The position numbers were made by a program, and so were the translations under genes. Source: Pseudacidovorax intermedius (lineage in GTDB: Bacteria; Pseudomonadota; Gammaproteobacteria; Burkholderiales; Burkholderiaceae_C). From it: a stretch of DNA of 64,000 nucleotides. The stretch lies in NCBI RefSeq assembly GCF_003350475.1, contig NZ_QQAV01000001.1:550836-614835 (forward strand). The letters run 5' to 3'. Under the pieces are notes generated by a model that was not told the DNA's origin, searched no databases, and saw nothing but the letters and a program-made list of their open reading frames with translations. Numbering within the stretch: the first letter of the stretch is position 1; each line of letters begins with the position of its first letter. Of the stretch, positions 25,336-33,444 are shown piece after piece.

Positions 25336-26856
25336 TCACACGACCGAGGCGGCGCCGGCTTCGGTGGGCCGGCTGGCGCGCGGATCGTCCGGCGCGGCCG
25401 TGACGATGCTGGTCAGCGCCGGCTCGGCGTGCCGCAGCTTCGCGATGTCCGGCCGCGGCCGCGCCAGCGTCGGCGACGAGGAGAAAGCCTGCTCCATGGC
25501 CAGCGAGGCCGACAGCAGCGGCAGGTCGCCGCGGAAGGCGCCGGTCACCTGCAGGCCGAAGGGCATGCCGCGTTCGTCCGTCCCGCAGGGCAGGCTGATG
25601 GACGGATGCGTGGTCAGCGTAACCACATAGGTCAGCGCCAGCCAGCGGTAGTAGTTCTCCTGCGGGCGGCCGTCCACCTCGGCGGCGTACGGCAGCGTCC
25701 ACGGAAAGGGCGAGACCGGCGTGGTGGGCGACATGACCAGGTCGTAGCCCTCGAACACCTTCTGGAAGCGGTTGATGATGCGCGTCTGCTCGGTCTGCGC
25801 CCAGGCGCTGTCGAGCAGGCTCATGCGCACGCCCATCTCGTAGTTGGCGCGCGGGTTGGGCCCCAGGCTCTCGGGGTTGCGCTCGTAGGTCTCGCGCATG
25901 CCGGCCACGAAGGCCTCGGCGCGCAGCACGTCGAAGCAGCGGTGCACCTCGCCCAGCGCGAACGGCACCTCGTCGCAGGTGGCGAACAGGTGGCGCATGG
26001 CGGCCATCTTCTCGCGGAAGGCGCGGCGCACCACCGGGTCGACGTCGCAGCAGCCGAAGTCCTCGGTCCAGGCCACGCGCAGGCGCGACAGATCGGCCGC
26101 GCGCGGCGCCAGGAAGGCCATGGCATCGAGCGGATGGCTGAGCGGGTCGCCCGCATGCGGGCCTGCGGTGGCCGCCAGTTGCAGGCAGGCATCGGCCACG
26201 CTGCGGCCCATGGGCCCGACCACCGAAATCGGCGACCAGCCCATCGGCTTGCGCACGCTGGGCACCACGCCGGGCGAGGGCCGCAGGCCCACCACGCCGC
26301 ACTTGGCGGCCGGGATGCGCAGCGAACCGCCGGTGTCCGAGCCGGTGCACACCGGCAGCATGTCCAGCGCCAGCGCCGCCGCCGAGCCGCCCGAGGAGCC
26401 GCCGGCATTGAGGTTGGTGTCGAAGGGGTTGCCCGTGGCGCCCCACACCGGATTACGACTGTTGGCGCCCGCGCCCATCTCGGGCACGTTGGTCTTGCCG
26501 GCCACGATGGCGCCGGCCGCGCGCAAGCGGCGCACCAACTCGATGTCCTGCGCCGGCACATGGTTGCGCAGGCTGGGCGTTCCCGAGGTGGACAGCAGGC
26601 CGGCCGTGGGCTCCAGGTCCTTCACGCCCAGTGGCAGGCCGTGCAGCAGCCCCAGCGGCTCGCCGCGCATCACCGCCTGCTCAGCGGCGCGGGCCTCGCC
26701 CTGCGCCCGCTCGAAGCAGGTGGCGGTGACGGCGTTGACGAAGGGATTGACCTGCTCGATGCGCGCGATGCACGCCTCCAGCAGTTCGACGGGCGAGAGC
26801 TGGCGCGCACCGATCAGGCGGCGCTGCTCGACAGCGGAAAGTTCGACAACGTTCAT
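25336..26856 (-). CDS. amidase (amidase-signature family)
   Basis: A 506-residue amidase-signature hydrolase with an intact Ser-Ser-Lys triad. The Lys is K79 in LPLGVKDLEPTAG, the cis-Ser lies in the GGSSGGS motif (S154/S155), and the nucleophile S178 is in GSDTGGSLR. Length is normal. The substrate cannot be named; family members cleave aliphatic or aromatic amides, and some act on carbamates or Glu-tRNA. It starts directly after the stop codon of the upstream Bug gene (TGAATG), so the pair forms an operon in which the Bug protein probably binds the amide or its acid product. It is the only one of three amidase genes here paired with a Bug gene. Confidence 0.9.
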   Translation of the reverse strand: MNVVELSAVEQRRLIGARQLSPVELLEACIARIEQVNPFVNAVTATCFERAQGEARAAEQAVMRGEPLGLLHGLPLGVKDLEPTAGLLSTSGTPSLRNHVPAQDIELVRRLRAAGAIVAGKTNVPEMGAGANSRNPVWGATGNPFDTNLNAGGSSGGSAAALALDMLPVCTGSDTGGSLRIPAAKCGVVGLRPSPGVVPSVRKPMGWSPISVVGPMGRSVADACLQLAATAGPHAGDPLSHPLDAMAFLAPRAADLSRLRVAWTEDFGCCDVDPVVRRAFREKMAAMRHLFATCDEVPFALGEVHRCFDVLRAEAFVAGMRETYERNPESLGPNPRANYEMGVRMSLLDSAWAQTEQTRIINRFQKVFEGYDLVMSPTTPVSPFPWTLPYAAEVDGRPQENYYRWLALTYVVTLTTHPSISLPCGTDERGMPFGLQVTGAFRGDLPLLSASLAMEQAFSSSPTLARPRPDIAKLRHAEPALTSIVTAAPDDPRASRPTEAGAASVV

Positions 26857-27873
26857 TCAATCTGCCCGGATGTTGGCGCGCTGGGCGACGGCGCGCATGA
26901 GGGGCAGCTCGTTCTCGATCTGCTTGGCCGACGCGGCCTGGCCGGCAAAGGCAGGCTCGGCGCCCTGGGCCGCGAGCGCGGCCTTGGCGTCGGGCGAGGC
27001 GACGATCTGCGCGATGGCCTTCTCCAGCCGCTCGCGCACCGACGCGGGCGTGCCCTTGGGCGCGACCAGCATGATCCAGGTGTCGACGTTGACGTCGGGA
27101 TAGCCCGCCTCGGCGAAGGTGGGCACGTTCGGCAGCTGCGACGAGCGCTTGGCCGTGGTCACGGCGATGGCCTTGACCTTGCCGCCCTTGAGCTGCGGGA
27201 TGGCGGCGGTGACGGTGTCCACCGAGAAGGGCACCTGGCCGCCGATCAGGTCGGTCATGGCCGGGGCGCTGCCCTTGTAGGGCACATGCAGCATCTTCGC
27301 GCCGACCGCGCCCAGGATGATCTCGCCCGCGAAGTGCGAGGTGGTGCCGGCGCCGAAGGATGCGTACGAGTACTTGTCGGGCGAGGCCTTCGCGGCGGCC
27401 ACGAATTCCTTCACCGTGTTGATGGGCACGTCCTTGTTGGCCAGCAGCACCAGCGGGATGCGCGCCACGATGGCGATGGGGTCGTAGCTCTTGACCGGGT
27501 CGTAGGGCAGGTTGCTGCGGATGGCCGGGTTGGCCGTGAAGGTGGAGGGCGAGCCCAGCAGCAGCGTGTAGCCGTCCGCGGGCGCCTTCGCGACATAGCC
27601 GGCGGCGATGGCCGTGCCGGCGCCCGGGCGGTTGTCCACCACCACCGGCTGGCCCAGGGCGGTCGAGATGCGCTGGCCCATCAGCCGGCCGATGACGTCG
27701 GCGCTGCCGCCGGGCGGGAAGGGGATCACCAGCGTGATCGGACGGCTGGGATAGTCCGGCTGCGCCATGGCGGGAAGCGCGCCGGCGGTGGCGGCCAGCG
27801 CGAGCAGGCCGCAGACGGCGGCACGGCGAGACACCGAGGCAGGACGGAAAGCGGGGATGGACGCGAAGGTCAT
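26857..27873 (-). CDS. Bug/TctC-family solute-binding protein
   Basis: A 338-residue exported binding protein. The N-terminus contains SRRAAVCGLLALAATAG, a twin-arginine-like or Sec signal with cleavage likely after ALPAMA. The mature part opens PDYPSRPITLVIPFPPGGSADV and carries the second loop HVPYKGSAPAMTDLIGGQV, both hallmarks of Bug proteins. It heads the amidase operon and is divergent from a LysR gene. The 115-bp gap between them holds a perfect 8-bp inverted repeat that looks like a LysR operator. It is the third Bug gene in the window; none has a TctA/TctB neighbour. Confidence 0.92.
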   Translation of the reverse strand: MTFASIPAFRPASVSRRAAVCGLLALAATAGALPAMAQPDYPSRPITLVIPFPPGGSADVIGRLMGQRISTALGQPVVVDNRPGAGTAIAAGYVAKAPADGYTLLLGSPSTFTANPAIRSNLPYDPVKSYDPIAIVARIPLVLLANKDVPINTVKEFVAAAKASPDKYSYASFGAGTTSHFAGEIILGAVGAKMLHVPYKGSAPAMTDLIGGQVPFSVDTVTAAIPQLKGGKVKAIAVTTAKRSSQLPNVPTFAEAGYPDVNVDTWIMLVAPKGTPASVRERLEKAIAQIVASPDAKAALAAQGAEPAFAGQAASAKQIENELPLMRAVAQRANIRAD

Positions 27874-27952
27874 GGCGCAGGCCTTTCGGAAGACGATGGC
27901 CGCATGCTAGAAACGCACCTCCCGTGCAGCAAGCACAAGGCTCTTAAAGCTT

Positions 27953-27971
27953 CATTGCCGCTTCGGCAATG
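27953..27971. promoter_or_regulatory. candidate LysR operator, CATTGCCG-N3-CGGCAATG
   Basis: A perfect inverted repeat (8-bp arms, 3-bp centre) that contains the T-N11-A pattern (TGCCGCTTCGGCA). It ends 17 bp before the LysR start codon and lies about 80 bp upstream of the Bug gene start, a usual place for an autoregulatory site that also controls the divergent gene. Similar TTGC...GCAA sequences recur upstream of the ridA-like gene. Confidence 0.6.
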
Positions 27972-27988
27972 TTCTGGCACCGCATCCG

Positions 27989-28945
27989 ATGGCTTCTTCC
28001 CCGCCCGCGTCCACCCCTGCCGCCAAGCCTGCGCGGCGCGATCCCAACCAGCGCGTGCTGCAGGAGGTGGCCCTGCGCTACTTCCTGGAGGTGGCACGCG
28101 CCGGCTCGGTCACCGAGGCCGCGGCCCGGCTGGAGGTGGCGCCCTCGGCCGTCAGCCGGCAGATCGGCCGGCTGGAGCGCGAGCTGGACACCCTGCTCTT
28201 CGAGCGCCGCGCCCGCGGCATGACGCTCAATTCCGCCGGCGAGCTGCTGGCCGCCCATGCCCGCCGCGCCTGGCTGGACATCGAGCGCGTGACCGACGAC
28301 ATCCTGGCCCTGCGCGGCCTGCGCCAGGGCGAGGTGCGCATCGTGGCGACCGAAGGCTTCGCCTACGAGTTCCTGCCCGCGGTGGTGGCGGACTTCCAGG
28401 CGCGCTGCCCGGGCATCCGCTTCCAGCTGGACATGGCGGTGCAGCGCGAGGTGGCGCGCCGCGTGCGCGAGGGCCTGGTCGACATCGGCGTGACGGTGAG
28501 CCTCAGCTCCGAGAGCGGCCTGCAGGTGGCCTTCCGCCATCCCTCGCCGGTGATGGCGGTGGTGGCGCCCGGGCATCCGCTGGCCGATCGCCGGCAACTG
28601 TCGCTCGCCCAGCTGCTGGCCTGGCCGCTGGCGCTGCCGGCGAACACCTCCACGCTGCGGCAGTTGCTGGACATCAGCAGCAGCCGGCAGGGCCTGGTCC
28701 TGCAGCCGGTGATCACCAGCGACCATCTCTATCCGCTGATCCAGTACGCGACCCACACCCAGGCCGTCACCTTCTGCGGCGAACTGGCGCTGCGCCAGCA
28801 GCTGCACAACCGTGCCGTGGTGGCCATCCCGCTGCGCGACCGCGAGATGAACGAGCGCCACTTCGAGGTGCAGACCATGGCCGGCCGTCATCTGCCGGAT
28901 GCGGCGCGGGCCTTCATCGACCACCTGCGCAAAGCATTGGAGTGA
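27989..28945 (+). CDS. LysR-family transcriptional regulator
   Basis: A 318-residue regulator. After a 20-residue Pro/Ala-rich leader the HTH runs ALRYFLEVARAGSVTEAAAR and APSAVSRQIGRLERELDTLL (about residues 30-75). The effector domain follows (VRIVATEGFAYEFLPAVVAD, VDIGVTVSLSSESGLQVAFR). It lies between the divergent Bug-amidase operon and the downstream RidA-oxidoreductase operon, with matching TTGC/GCAA palindromes in both flanking gaps, so it may control both. The effector is unknown; an amide, imine or amino acid would fit the neighbours. Confidence 0.9.
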   Translation: MASSPPASTPAAKPARRDPNQRVLQEVALRYFLEVARAGSVTEAAARLEVAPSAVSRQIGRLERELDTLLFERRARGMTLNSAGELLAAHARRAWLDIERVTDDILALRGLRQGEVRIVATEGFAYEFLPAVVADFQARCPGIRFQLDMAVQREVARRVREGLVDIGVTVSLSSESGLQVAFRHPSPVMAVVAPGHPLADRRQLSLAQLLAWPLALPANTSTLRQLLDISSSRQGLVLQPVITSDHLYPLIQYATHTQAVTFCGELALRQQLHNRAVVAIPLRDREMNERHFEVQTMAGRHLPDAARAFIDHLRKALE

Positions 28946-28964
28946 CGCGATGGCAGCCGCTGCC

Positions 28965-28979
28965 TTGCGCCAGCGGCAA
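28965..28979. promoter_or_regulatory. candidate second LysR box upstream of ridA-like gene
   Basis: TTGCGCCAGCGGCAA has the same outer TTGC/GGCAA ends and T-N11-A core as the site at 27953-27971. A shorter related sequence, CATTGGTCGGCAATG, lies at 28999-29013. Both fall in the 150-bp gap between the LysR stop and the RidA start. Individual similarity is modest; the recurrence is what suggests a function. Confidence 0.4.
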
Positions 28980-29095
28980 TACGATCTTGCGAACCACACA
29001 TTGGTCGGCAATGCAGCCGGCGGAATAATTGCCTTCGGCGCTGAATGGCGCCCCTTCCCCACCCTCAGGGCCGGCGCCCGGCGCCGGCATCGTTC

Positions 29096-29449
29096 ATGAC
29101 CCAGACCTCCGCCCTGCCCTTCTCCAAGGTCCGCACCGTCGGCCCGCTCGTCTTTCTTTCCGGCGAACTGGGTATCGCCGCCGACGGCTCGGTGCCGGCC
29201 GGCATCGAGGCCCAGACCCGCCTGTGCCTGGAGCGCATCACGGCCACGCTGGCCGGCCAGGGCCTGGCCCTGTCGGACGTGGTGAGCGTGACGGCCTACC
29301 TGGTCGATGCGGCCGACTTCGCCGCCTTCAACGGCGTCTATGCCGCCGCCTTCGCCGAGCCGCGGCCGGTGCGCACCACCGTGCGCACGGACCTGATGCT
29401 GCCGGGCGCGCTGGTGGAACTGACCGTCATCGCTCACCAGAAGGCCTGA
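29096..29449 (+). CDS. RidA/YjgF-family deaminase
   Basis: A 117-residue RidA-type protein. These small trimeric enzymes hydrolyse reactive enamine/imine intermediates released by amino-acid-processing enzymes. Visible blocks are VGPLVFLSGELGIAADGSVP, QTRLCLERITATLAGQGLAL, VVSVTAYLVDAADFAAFNGV, and the C-terminal RTDLMLPGALVELTVIA, where catalytic members carry a conserved Arg in VRTTV. The downstream FAD oxidoreductase could generate imines, a sensible pairing. The gene ends 5 bp before that oxidoreductase. The start MTQTSALPF was chosen over longer upstream codons, which are Pro/Arg-rich. Confidence 0.88.
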   Translation: MTQTSALPFSKVRTVGPLVFLSGELGIAADGSVPAGIEAQTRLCLERITATLAGQGLALSDVVSVTAYLVDAADFAAFNGVYAAAFAEPRPVRTTVRTDLMLPGALVELTVIAHQKA

Positions 29450-29454
29450 GGCGC

Positions 29455-30693
29455 ATGGGCCGCGAGATCCTCGTCCTGGGCGCCGGCATGGTCGGCACCT
29501 GCACCGCCCTCCATCTGGCGATGCGCGGCCATTCGGTCGCCCTGGTCGACCGCGGCCTGCCGGGGCGCGAGACCTCGTACGGCAACGCCGGCATCATCCA
29601 GCGCGAAGCCGTGTCGCCCTACGCCTTTCCGCGCAGCCTCGCCAAGCTGGCGGGCGTGGCGCTCAAGCGCGGGGCCGACGTCAACTGGCATCTTGGCGCA
29701 CTGCCGGCTGTGGCGGGCGGGCTGTCGCGCTACTGGCGCAACTCGGCGCCCGAGCGCTATGCGCCCATCGCCGCGGCCTATGCGCGCCTGATCGAACATT
29801 CGACCAGCGAGCATGCCCCGCTGATCGCAGCCGCCGGCGCCGACGACCTGGTGCAGCGCGACGGCTACCTGCACGTGTTCCGCGACGCCGCCAGCTTTGC
29901 GCGGGCGCGCCGCGATGCCGAGGCCACCGCGGCCCGGCACGGCCTGCAGGTGCACGCCCTCGACGGCGCGGCCTTGGCCGCCGAAGAACCCGCCCTGACG
30001 CAGGGCCTGCCCGGCGCGCTGCATTGGCAGGACCCGTGGTGCGTGAGCGACCCGGGCGAACTGGTGGCCCGCTATGCCGCGCATTTCCAGCAGCTCGGCG
30101 GCGTGCTGGTTCAAGGCGACGCCGCCACGCTGACGGCGACCGCCCAGGGCTGGCGCGTGCAGACCACGCGCGGCCCGGTGGAAGCGCAAGACGCCGTCGT
30201 CGCCCTGGGTCCGTGGGCCGACCGGCTGCTCAAGCCCCTGGGCTACCGGCTGCCGCTCTTCGTCAAGCGCGGCTACCACCGGCACTACACCGGCGGCCCC
30301 ACGCTGCGCCGCCCGGTGTACGACCTGGACCGCGGTGTGGTGATCGCGCCGATGCGGCGCGGCGCCCGCATCACCACAGGCGCCGAGTTCGCCCGCCAGG
30401 ATGCCCCGCCCACGCCGTGGCAGCTCACGCGGGCCGAGACCTATGCCCGTGAACTGCTCGACCTGCCGCATCCGGTGGAAGGCGAGCCCTGGCTCGGCGC
30501 CCGCCCCTGCACCGCCGACATGCTGCCGGTGATCGGCGCCGCACCGCGGCACCGCGGCCTGTGGTTCAACTTCGGCCATGCGCACCAGGGATTCACGCTG
30601 GGCCCGGCCAGCGGACGGCTGCTGGCAGAGCTCATGGACGGCCGGCCGACGATGGTGGATGCGGCGCCCTATTCGGCGCAGCGCTTCGGCTGA
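29455..30693 (+). CDS. DadA-like FAD-dependent amino acid oxidoreductase
   Basis: A 412-residue flavoprotein of the D-amino-acid dehydrogenase (DadA)/glycine oxidase group. The N-terminal dinucleotide motif is ILVLGAGMVGTCTALHLAMR, followed by the family mark ETSYGNAGIIQREAV (about residues 40-54). The C-terminal part carries the second flavin contact region (WLGARPCTADMLPVIGAAP) and the closing NFGHAHQGFTLGPASGRLLA. It likely oxidises an amino or imino acid to an imine, passing electrons to the respiratory chain. The upstream RidA protein would then hydrolyse the imine. The exact substrate is unknown. It converges with pepP after 34 bp. Confidence 0.9.
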   Translation: MGREILVLGAGMVGTCTALHLAMRGHSVALVDRGLPGRETSYGNAGIIQREAVSPYAFPRSLAKLAGVALKRGADVNWHLGALPAVAGGLSRYWRNSAPERYAPIAAAYARLIEHSTSEHAPLIAAAGADDLVQRDGYLHVFRDAASFARARRDAEATAARHGLQVHALDGAALAAEEPALTQGLPGALHWQDPWCVSDPGELVARYAAHFQQLGGVLVQGDAATLTATAQGWRVQTTRGPVEAQDAVVALGPWADRLLKPLGYRLPLFVKRGYHRHYTGGPTLRRPVYDLDRGVVIAPMRRGARITTGAEFARQDAPPTPWQLTRAETYARELLDLPHPVEGEPWLGARPCTADMLPVIGAAPRHRGLWFNFGHAHQGFTLGPASGRLLAELMDGRPTMVDAAPYSAQRFG

Positions 30694-30727
30694 AACTCGG
30701 GCGGTCTGCGCGCGGTAAGCCGCCCGC

Positions 30728-32119
30728 TCAGCCACGCATCAGCGCTTCGATCTCGTCGCCGTCCACCGGCACACCGCGCGTGATCAGCTCGCAGCCCGAG
30801 GCGGTGACGATGGCGTCGTCCTCGATGCGGATGCCGATGTCGTGGAACTGGGCGGGCACGTCGTCGCCGGCACGCACGTAGATGCCCGGCTCGATGGTCA
30901 GCACCATGCCGGGCTGGAGGATGCGGCTGGGGCGGTTCTTGATGACCTCGCCCGAGAGCGGGTCGCGCCGCTCGCTGATCTCGCCCACCTGCGTCGGCTC
31001 CACGTAGCTGCCGCAGTCGTGCACGTCCATGCCCAGCCAGTGGCCAGTGCGGTGCATGTAGTAGCGGAAGTAGGCGCGCTGCTCGATCACATCGTCCACG
31101 CTACCCACCTTGTTGGCGTCGAGCAGGCCCAGGTCGAGCATGCCCTGCGACAGCACGCGCACCGTGGCCTCGTGCGGGTCGTTGAAACGGTTGCCGGCCT
31201 TGGTGGCGGCCACGGCCGCCTCCTGGCTGGCAAGCACCAGGTCGTACAGCGCGCGCTGGGGACCGGTGAACCTGCCGTCGGCCGGGAAGGTGCGGGTGAT
31301 GTCGCTGGCGTAGCTGTCGAGCTCGCAGCCGGCATCGATCAGCACCAGCTCGCCGGCGCGCACCGGCGCCACGTCGGCGCGGTAATGCAGCACGCAGGCA
31401 TTGGCGCCGGCTGCCACGATGGAGCCGTAGGCCGGGAACTGCGAGCCGCCCAGGCGGAATTCGTGCAGCAGCTCGGCGTCGAGGTGGTACTCGCGCACGT
31501 CGCGGCCCTCGCGCAGCATGCGCGCGCTCAGCTGCATGGCGCGGATGTGGGCGCGGGCGCTGATGTTGGCGGCGCGGCGCATCACGTCCTGCTCGTGCGC
31601 GTCCTTGACCAGGCGCATCTCGTCCAGCGGGCCGCACAGGTCGCGCTGCTGCTCCGGGCACAGGGCGCCGAAGCGCACGCGGGCGCGCACCTTCTGCAGC
31701 CAGCCGTCGACGCGCCCTTCCAGGCCGGAATGGGTGGCGAAGGGGTACCAGACGGTGGCGCGGTTTTCGAGCAGCTTCGGCAGGCGGCTGTCGAGTTCGG
31801 CAACCGAGAAGGCTTCGTCGACGCCCAGGCGCTCGGGCGCGGCCTCGGGGCCGAGGCGGTAGCCGTCCCAGATCTCGCGCTCCAGGTCCTTGGGCTGGCA
31901 GAACAGCGTGCTGCGGCCCGCGGCGTCGACCACCAGCCAGGCGTTGGGCTCGGTGAAGCCGGTCAGGTAATGGAAGTAGCTGTCGTGCCGGTAGGGGAAG
32001 TCGCTGTCGCGGTTGCGCTGACGCTCGGGTGCGGTGGGGATAAGGGCGATGCCATCGGCACCGAGCTGGGCGGCAAGGCGGGCCCGGCGCCCGGCGTAGA
32101 GGGAGGGACTGGCGTTCAT
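30728..32119 (-). CDS. pepP: Xaa-Pro aminopeptidase (aminopeptidase P)
   Basis: A 463-residue M24 metallopeptidase that removes N-terminal residues preceding proline. The N-terminal domain has RNRDSDFPYRHDSYFHYLTG, typical of PepP. The pita-bread catalytic domain carries all five expected metal ligands: two Asp in IDAGCELDSYASDITRTFPA, His in HRTGHWLGMDVHDCG, Glu in LTIEPGIYV and Glu in GIRIEDDA. Length is normal. Its ATG overlaps the stop of the nucleotidyltransferase gene (4 bp), so it is the last gene of the speD-murU-pepP operon. The start MNASPSLYAGRR was taken from this overlap. Confidence 0.95.
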   Translation of the reverse strand: MNASPSLYAGRRARLAAQLGADGIALIPTAPERQRNRDSDFPYRHDSYFHYLTGFTEPNAWLVVDAAGRSTLFCQPKDLEREIWDGYRLGPEAAPERLGVDEAFSVAELDSRLPKLLENRATVWYPFATHSGLEGRVDGWLQKVRARVRFGALCPEQQRDLCGPLDEMRLVKDAHEQDVMRRAANISARAHIRAMQLSARMLREGRDVREYHLDAELLHEFRLGGSQFPAYGSIVAAGANACVLHYRADVAPVRAGELVLIDAGCELDSYASDITRTFPADGRFTGPQRALYDLVLASQEAAVAATKAGNRFNDPHEATVRVLSQGMLDLGLLDANKVGSVDDVIEQRAYFRYYMHRTGHWLGMDVHDCGSYVEPTQVGEISERRDPLSGEVIKNRPSRILQPGMVLTIEPGIYVRAGDDVPAQFHDIGIRIEDDAIVTASGCELITRGVPVDGDEIEALMRG

Positions 32120-32859
32120 GGCGACGTGTTGAGTTGGGCAAGGCGCTCGGGAGTGCCGACGTCGGTCCAGCGGCCGGTGTGCAGCTGGGCACTGACGCGG
32201 CCATTGTCCATGGCGCGCCGAAGCAGCGGCGCCAGCGCGGCCTTCACGCCCGCCGGGTTGCCGGGCGGGATGTCGCAGTACGGCGGCGCGAAGAGTTCGC
32301 GCCGGTACAGGCCGATGGTGGAGAAGGTGTAGCGCGGCGCCGGGTCGTCGGCCGGCAGGTTCAGCGCTGCGCCGTCCTGGCCGATGCCGAAGTCGCCACG
32401 CGGGTTGTGCGGCGGATTGGGCACCAGCCACAGATGGGCCAGCCGGCCGCTGTCGGCGAAGGACTGCACCTGGGCCTGCGTGAAGTGGAAGTCGGGCGCG
32501 TACACATCGCCGGCCAGGCACCAGAAGAGCTCGGCGTCCAGCAGCGGCAGGGCGCGGGCGATGCCGCCGGCGGTCTCCAGCGCCGCACCGAAGTCACGGC
32601 CTTCGTGCGAATAGGCGATCTGCGAGCCTACACCCCCGTCCCATTGCGGCGCGGTGCCGAAGCGCTGGTCGATCTGCTCGCCCAGCCACGCGGTGTTGAC
32701 CACCAGCCGGGTGAAGCCGCCGCGCGCGAGCGCCTCCATGGGCCATTGCATCAGCGGTTTGCCCCGGACATCGAGCAGCGGCTTGGGCTGCCGGTCCGTC
32801 AGCGGGCGCATGCGCTCGCCGCGGCCCGCAGCGAGGACCATGGCCGGCGTCACCGTCAC
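32116..32859 (-). CDS. murU: sugar-1-phosphate nucleotidyltransferase (MurU-like)
   Basis: A 247-residue nucleotidyltransferase resembling MurU, the MurNAc-1-phosphate uridylyltransferase of the peptidoglycan recycling shunt. The signature AMVLAAGRGERMRPLTDRQP followed by KPLL occupies the N-terminus; AGGIARALPLL, FWCLAGDVYAPDF and GRWTDVGTPERLAQL follow. A GTG start at 32859 is preferred because it forms a GTGA overlap with the speD stop; an ATG six codons downstream is the alternative. In many relatives murU follows amgK (anomeric MurNAc/GlcNAc kinase); here that position is taken by speD. Without amgK in view, the MurU role is likely but not certain. Confidence 0.8.
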   Translation of the reverse strand: MTVTPAMVLAAGRGERMRPLTDRQPKPLLDVRGKPLMQWPMEALARGGFTRLVVNTAWLGEQIDQRFGTAPQWDGGVGSQIAYSHEGRDFGAALETAGGIARALPLLDAELFWCLAGDVYAPDFHFTQAQVQSFADSGRLAHLWLVPNPPHNPRGDFGIGQDGAALNLPADDPAPRYTFSTIGLYRRELFAPPYCDIPPGNPAGVKAALAPLLRRAMDNGRVSAQLHTGRWTDVGTPERLAQLNTSP

Positions 32860-33245
32860 ACCAGGTGACGGGACACGCTGCCTCGGTGCAGGACGTTGCG
32901 TTCGACGTGCCGCGGCGAGAACAGGACGATCAGCGCCTCCTGCAAGGCCTTCGCGGCGTCGGAATGGTCGCCGCCGAAGTTGCAGACGTACACGTCGAGC
33001 GTCACGCTGCCCTGCTCGGGCCAAGTGTGGATGCACACATGGGATTCCGCCAGCAGCAGCGCGGCCGTGACGCCGCCGCGCCCGGCAGGGGTGGAGGGAA
33101 AGTGATGAGCCAGCTGCCCCACCGCCTTCAATTTGGCGACGGCAACGGCGCGCGTCAGACACTCGAGGAGGATGGTGCCGTCCGTCAGCCAGAAGTCATC
33201 GCACTGGCAATCGTGAAGGTCGGCAGTAAGGTGCAGGCCGTGCAT
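32856..33245 (-). CDS. speD: S-adenosylmethionine decarboxylase proenzyme (class 1B)
   Basis: A 129-residue pyruvoyl-dependent decarboxylase that makes the aminopropyl donor for spermidine. The self-cleavage site is E67-S68 in LLLAESHVCIHTWPE; S68 becomes the pyruvoyl group. H73 and C88 (VYVCNF) have the same spacing as the processing His and proton-donor Cys of the Thermotoga maritima enzyme (S63, H68, C83). The length fits the short bacterial/archaeal SpeH type, not the long E. coli SpeD. It heads an overlapping operon with the nucleotidyltransferase and pepP and is divergent from transketolase. A speE gene is not in the window. Confidence 0.93.
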   Translation of the reverse strand: MHGLHLTADLHDCQCDDFWLTDGTILLECLTRAVAVAKLKAVGQLAHHFPSTPAGRGGVTAALLLAESHVCIHTWPEQGSVTLDVYVCNFGGDHSDAAKALQEALIVLFSPRHVERNVLHRGSVSRHLV

Positions 33246-33309
33246 GCGTGGACTCTAGCAGTCCCGCGCGGGGCTCGGGGAGGATGTACGACTGAATTAT
33301 TCGCAAATT

Positions 33310-33325
33310 GGACACGATTGTGTCC
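33310..33325. promoter_or_regulatory. inverted repeat GGACAC-GATT-GTGTCC in speD/tkt divergent region
   Basis: Perfect 6-bp arms around a 4-bp centre, in an AT-richer stretch 65 bp upstream of the speD start codon and 120 bp upstream of the transketolase start codon. It could be an operator for either gene. No known regulator consensus is recognised with confidence. A -10-like TAAAAT at 33397-33402 lies upstream of the transketolase gene without a matched -35. Confidence 0.4.
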
Positions 33326-33444
33326 CGTCTTGTACCAAGGCTGACAGCGCTTGACGTGTGTGAAGCGTCCCGGCGGAGGGCCCGGGCGCCCCTCGCTAAA
33401 ATCGCGGGTTCTCCCCTCCCACACCTCCCCGAAAGCCTTTTCTC

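Noticed and set aside
25429-29028. A 1199-codon open frame on the plus strand across the amidase, Bug and LysR genes
   Set aside because: It crosses three genes with clear family motifs and has shadow composition; stop codons are simply rare in this GC range.
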